Assembly (NCBI RefSeq): GCF_000014065.1
Contig: NC_008043.1
Coordinates: 749,001 to 813,000 of the forward strand
Direction of reading: 5' to 3'
DNA from: Ruegeria sp. TM1040
GTDB lineage: Bacteria; Pseudomonadota; Alphaproteobacteria; Rhodobacterales; Rhodobacteraceae
DNA: 64,000 nucleotides
This document shows positions 60,905 through 64,000 of the stretch, one piece after another (the first letter of the stretch is position 1; the number at the start of each line of letters is the position of its first letter). The notes under the pieces are model-generated. The model was not told where the DNA came from and ran no database searches. It saw only the letters and a program-made list of their open reading frames with translations. The position numbers and the translations under genes are program-made.

Positions 60905-61737
60905 CGATCAGGCTCCACAGCGAAAATCCAGCCCTCTTCCAATGCAATGGGGGCAGTCACGGTCAGATAACGGTTCAGGTCTGCCACAGGCAGCCCCGCA
61001 AGGTCCAGAGCAACAGAATGTACCTGCCATGCGTCTTTGATCCACCCGTCTGGACAGGCACCAACCGTGAGTGATGGCCAGATCTCTAACAGCGCGACCG
61101 GGGTCTCCAGAGGCTCGAAGGGCCAGACGGAGACATGGGGGGCAAATTCACGCCGCAACCGCTGCAGGACCGGCAAGCCCATCATGACCTGCCCTCCGAC
61201 CGAGCCCGCACCGGACATCTGCCAGCAGGTAAAGCTGCCCTTGGCGCGGTATTCCACCTGTCTGCGCTCCGCAAAGGGGTTGTGATACTGTGTTTTGCGG
61301 CGCGGCAGACCGGCGATATCGCGTTTCAGGCCATTGCCCCAAAAGGGTCCCTCGCCCTGCCCTCCGGGCTGAAGACGCAGATTGATGTCGCCCGCGAGAT
61401 CAAATCGGTTGTTGAGCTTTGGCGCATCCTCGATCCGGTCTGCAAACCACTGCCACAGTACAAGTGGATCTGCCTCCCCCGTGAGCGCCGCGGCAAAACC
61501 CTGCGGGTAGCCAAAGGGGAAATCGAACCCTATTGCCAGGCGCCTTCCAGCGCGTAGCTCGCTATCAACGAGGTCCTTGAGCCAGTCCGAGGCCAGTTGC
61601 CTGTTGCGCAGATAGACCGGCGCCTGTGCTTCTCCGGCGCGGACCACACAGGCCCAGATCGCATCCCGGCGCGGTGTGGGCCCTGTATCGTTGCCGCCGG
61701 ACCAATCGAGCATTGCAAAACTGTCAAACGCAGTCAG
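60901..61737 (-). CDS. DUF429-like protein in the Mo-cofactor operon, CTG start
   Basis: A 278-residue protein with an RNase-H-like acidic start (MLDWSGG with Asp) and GFDFPFGYPQGFA, as in DUF429-type proteins. The start appears to be CTG at 61737: AAGGAG lies eight bases before it and the resulting CTGA overlaps the mobB stop by four bases, matching the operon's style. The ATG at 61713 has no ribosome site and would drop LTAFDSFA. The role in cofactor synthesis is unknown; its place between mobB and moeA suggests one. Confidence 0.75.
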   Translation of the reverse strand: MTAFDSFAMLDWSGGNDTGPTPRRDAIWACVVRAGEAQAPVYLRNRQLASDWLKDLVDSELRAGRRLAIGFDFPFGYPQGFAAALTGEADPLVLWQWFADRIEDAPKLNNRFDLAGDINLRLQPGGQGEGPFWGNGLKRDIAGLPRRKTQYHNPFAERRQVEYRAKGSFTCWQMSGAGSVGGQVMMGLPVLQRLRREFAPHVSVWPFEPLETPVALLEIWPSLTVGACPDGWIKDAWQVHSVALDLAGLPVADLNRYLTVTAPIALEEGWIFAVEPDR

Positions 61738-62225
61738 AGCCCCAGCTCCTTTGCGATGAAATCAGCAATCTCAGGTGTGGCGTCGAGATCAAAAACCGGA
61801 CGGTCCAGATCGAGCGGCGTATCAGAGGCAATAGCGCGGATGGTTGGGTCGTCGGGCGCAATCAGCGCAGTCCCCGCCTCGGCGCGGTGGGCTTCGATCT
61901 TGGGGTGGGGTTCGCGCTTGTAGCCTTCTACCAGGATCAGATCGACCGGGCGCATTCTGGCCAGAAGTGCAGTCAGGGAGGGCTCATCAGCGCCGCGCAA
62001 CTCCTGCATGATGGCCACCCGGTTCGGAGAGGCCAGAACCACTTCGGACGCACCAGCCGCGCGGTGACGGTAACTGTCGGTCGCTGGCTGGTCCACATCC
62101 GTGCTGTGATGGGCGTGCTTCAGGGTCGACACCGTGAGACCCCGCGCGGTGAACTCGGCGACCAGCCGCTCCATCAGACCTGTCTTGCCGTTGTTCTTCC
62201 AGCCGGTGACACCGTATATTTTCAT
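61734..62225 (-). CDS. mobB: Molybdopterin-guanine dinucleotide adaptor MobB
   Basis: A 163-residue P-loop GTP-binding protein aiding MobA. The P-loop is GWKNNGKTGLMERL. The ATG at 62225 is given (one-base overlap with the mobA stop); the GTG at 62228 is equally possible and better spaced from GGAGG (seven bases). It lies between mobA and the DUF429-like gene. Confidence 0.9.
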   Translation of the reverse strand: MKIYGVTGWKNNGKTGLMERLVAEFTARGLTVSTLKHAHHSTDVDQPATDSYRHRAAGASEVVLASPNRVAIMQELRGADEPSLTALLARMRPVDLILVEGYKREPHPKIEAHRAEAGTALIAPDDPTIRAIASDTPLDLDRPVFDLDATPEIADFIAKELGL

Positions 62226-62860
62226 CACAGCAATGCCTCCGCTCGCGCCAGGTCTTCGGGTGTATTGACGTTGAAAAACGGATCAAACGGCTCCGCGTCA
62301 AAGAGCGCCTCGCGCCCGTCGTGCCGATCGGTCCACAAGACCACCTTGCGCAGCCCATCCTGCAGGGCCGCGCGCAGATCGTCGCGCAGGGCCACGGGCC
62401 AAAGCCCGAAGGTCGGATGCCGGTTCACGCGCCCCTTGCCCCCCGATTTGAGGATTTCATCGCCACTCTTGGGGGTGGTGGCCAGAACCAGCGGAGTGTC
62501 CTGTCCGTCTGCGGCTGCAACCAGTTGCTCCACCAGATCAGTCGGGAAAAACGGCGTGTCAGCCGCCACCGTGACAATGGTATCTGCGCCTTGCTCTGCC
62601 GCCCAATCGAGCCCCGCAAGGACACCGGCAAGCGGCCCGGCAAAGCCGTCGATACTGTCCGGAATAACCGGCAGCCCAAAATCGTCAAACCGCGCCCCGT
62701 CACCATTGACGTTGAGCGCCATCTGACGCACTTGCGGTGACAACCGGTCGATGACTCGCGCCATCAAGCTCTGACCGCCAAGGGACAAAAGCCCCTTGTC
62801 ACCACCCCCCATCCGGGTGGCGAGACCACCGGCAAGGATCACTCCGAGGGGTTGGATCAT
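62225..62860 (-). CDS. mobA: Molybdenum cofactor guanylyltransferase MobA
   Basis: A 211-residue nucleotidyltransferase joining GMP to molybdopterin. LAGGLATRMGGGDKG is the nucleotide loop and NVNTPEDLARAE closes the fold. The ATG at 62860 overlaps the preceding membrane-protein stop by four bases. The dinucleotide cofactor is used by DMSO-reductase-family enzymes, including formate dehydrogenase, consistent with fdhD upstream. Confidence 0.94.
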   Translation of the reverse strand: MIQPLGVILAGGLATRMGGGDKGLLSLGGQSLMARVIDRLSPQVRQMALNVNGDGARFDDFGLPVIPDSIDGFAGPLAGVLAGLDWAAEQGADTIVTVAADTPFFPTDLVEQLVAAADGQDTPLVLATTPKSGDEILKSGGKGRVNRHPTFGLWPVALRDDLRAALQDGLRKVVLWTDRHDGREALFDAEPFDPFFNVNTPEDLARAEALL

Positions 62861-63315
62861 GTCACATTCTCCGTCCAAGGGGCAGGCCACAACACCAAGA
62901 GAGCCGCCACTGTGACGCCTATACTCAACCATAAGAGTGCCCACGTAAAAAAGAAGCCAAACAGCACCACGGCGAGCGCCTGCATCAAATAGATCGAAAG
63001 CACCAAGCACCGATAGGACTGTAAGGCCGACAATGCCTCTTGCGAGTGTACGAGCTGTGGTGGCGCCCCCCAAAGCGTAAGCCGCCAAAACAATCTGCGA
63101 TGCGAATAGTCTTTGCGAACACCCAGTGTCGGCACAATGGGGTTTTCAATTCGCCACCCCAAGGTGGTGCGGTGCTGCCAAGGGGTCGTCTCCATCGCGC
63201 TAAAATACCGCCCCAAAGTCGAAGTCATTTTCCAGAAGAACGCAAGCGCAGAGAAGCCGGCCACTATCCACGCCATAAAACCAAAAACGCCCCATATCCC
63301 AAAATCACGTTCCAT
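62857..63315 (-). CDS. Small membrane protein in the Mo-cofactor operon
   Basis: A 152-residue protein with three likely membrane segments (about residues 8-30, 105-120 and 123-145) and a soluble loop with a TTPWQHRTTLGWRIENP segment between. It is not recognised. It overlaps mobA by four bases and follows fdhD by about 100. Confidence 0.7.
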   Translation of the reverse strand: MERDFGIWGVFGFMAWIVAGFSALAFFWKMTSTLGRYFSAMETTPWQHRTTLGWRIENPIVPTLGVRKDYSHRRLFWRLTLWGAPPQLVHSQEALSALQSYRCLVLSIYLMQALAVVLFGFFFTWALLWLSIGVTVAALLVLWPAPWTENVT

Positions 63316-63412
63316 GGCTCAACTCCCTCCACTTGCCTCGCGTCCAGAGCGGCACCGCCGCGACGCGCGCCGTAGGGCCTCGATGGCCCCGAGGCGCGCT
63401 GCCTCCGCCGTG

Positions 63413-64000
63413 TCAATCCGCGCTCTTGCGGCGGTGCTTCCTGTCTTCCTCTGGCATCGCCGCAGGGTCCACATCGCGAACCAGTCGCTCTTCGCCGGCC
63501 AGACAGACAAACCGCTGCCCGCGCATGCGGCCGATCAGAGTCAGCCCCACCTGCCGCGCGATTTCCACGCCCCATGCCGTGAAGCCCGAGCGCGAGGCCA
63601 GCACCGGGATGCCCATCATCGCGGTCTTGATCACCATCTCTGAGGTCAGCCGCCCGGTGGTATAAAGGATCTTGTCCGAGGCCGCCGCCCCTTCGGACAG
63701 CATCCAGCCTGCAATCTTGTCCACCGCATTGTGACGCCCCACGTCTTCCATATAGACCAGCGGGCGGTCCTCCTGACAGAGCACGGTGCCATGGATCGCA
63801 CCTGCCTCCAGATAGAGCGAGGGCGTGCGGTTGATCTCATGCGCGAGCTTATAGAGCCAGGATGTCTTCACCGGGGTTTGAGGCAGGTTCACCCCCTCAA
63901 GACCCGCCATCATATCCCCAAACACGGTGCCGACCGCGCAGCCGGACGTTCGGGTCTTTTTCTGGAGCTTTTCTTCATGCGAGGTCTCCACTTCGGTGCG
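63413..64000 (-). CDS. fdhD: Formate dehydrogenase accessory sulfurtransferase FdhD, 5' end missing
   Basis: The C-terminal 196 residues of FdhD; the frame continues past the window edge. FdhD passes sulfur from a cysteine desulfurase to the Mo-bis-MGD cofactor of formate dehydrogenase. YMEDVGRHNAVDKIAGW is the conserved family stretch and TSGCAVGTVFGD the sulfur-carrying loop, with a single cysteine where E. coli FdhD has a CxxC pair (from memory). It heads the operon with mobA, mobB and moeA. Confidence 0.93.
   Translation of the reverse strand, partial: RTEVETSHEEKLQKKTRTSGCAVGTVFGDMMAGLEGVNLPQTPVKTSWLYKLAHEINRTPSLYLEAGAIHGTVLCQEDRPLVYMEDVGRHNAVDKIAGWMLSEGAAASDKILYTTGRLTSEMVIKTAMMGIPVLASRSGFTAWGVEIARQVGLTLIGRMRGQRFVCLAGEERLVRDVDPAAMPEEDRKHRRKSAD

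Overview
The window looks like chromosomal DNA from a marine alphaproteobacterium of the Rhodobacteraceae (Roseobacter group). This is inferred from the high-GC, tightly packed operons and from the protein families present: a complete alphaproteobacterial-style phn C-P lyase cluster with DUF1045 and hexapeptide-acetyltransferase members, paaABCDE, tripartite tricarboxylate transporters, ETF-ubiquinone oxidoreductase, phaAB and a mob/moeA/fdhD cluster. No tRNA, rRNA, insertion sequence, prophage or CRISPR was recognised. Family names come from reading the proteins; no search was run.

Layout. 1-6489 (+): a tightly coupled seven-gene operon of unknown product with four GT-B glycosyltransferases, a histidine phosphatase, a NodB-like deacetylase and a small methyltransferase; its first gene is cut by the window edge. 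6490-6883: a gene-free stretch rich in palindromes. 6884-19830: phosphonate uptake and C-P lyase (phnM, DUF1045, phnNLKJIHG, phnF, an acetyltransferase, phnE2, phnE1, phnD, phnC), with two copies of a probable PhnF operator and a possible Pho box. 20037-21252: rpe and a hotdog thioesterase broken by an in-frame amber codon. 21332-29632: a TctCBA transporter, aldehyde dehydrogenase and Tm-1-like protein, facing an IclR regulator and a class III aminotransferase, together looking like a route for an amino-carboxylate. 29782-34810: an FkbM methyltransferase, a glutamine-synthetase-like ligase, a cytochrome P450, a divergent class I amidotransferase and a GntR regulator. This is the best candidate for an undescribed pathway: glutamylation of an amine, oxidation, then release.

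35063-38861: paaABCDE, the phenylacetyl-CoA epoxidase. 39006-43982: a class IV aminotransferase, a UspA-like protein, argH with two tiny lipoprotein genes, a TlpA-like thioredoxin and an EAL protein with degraded catalytic motifs. 44512-46631: phaA and phaB, each with a PhaR-like box. 46716-50382: a 54-residue protein, a LysR regulator with a DMT exporter, a DUF465 protein, a TrmN6-like methyltransferase and a DUF2007 protein. 50434-55809: a polyprenyl diphosphate synthase, ispE with an overlapping TPR lipoprotein-like gene, and ETF-QO. 56045-59414: soxR, a VOC protein, greA, a membrane protein and a GNAT acetyltransferase. 59645-64000 (-): a molybdenum-cofactor operon (fdhD, membrane protein, mobA, mobB, a DUF429-like gene that seems to start with CTG, moeA); fdhD runs off the window.

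A structured two-hairpin repeat occurs three times (11763-11838, 32029-32104, 37204-37286), each time in a gap between co-directional genes. Two lesions stand out: the amber codon in the thioesterase, and an apparent stop-codon loss that extends TctA 45 codons into the aldehyde dehydrogenase gene.
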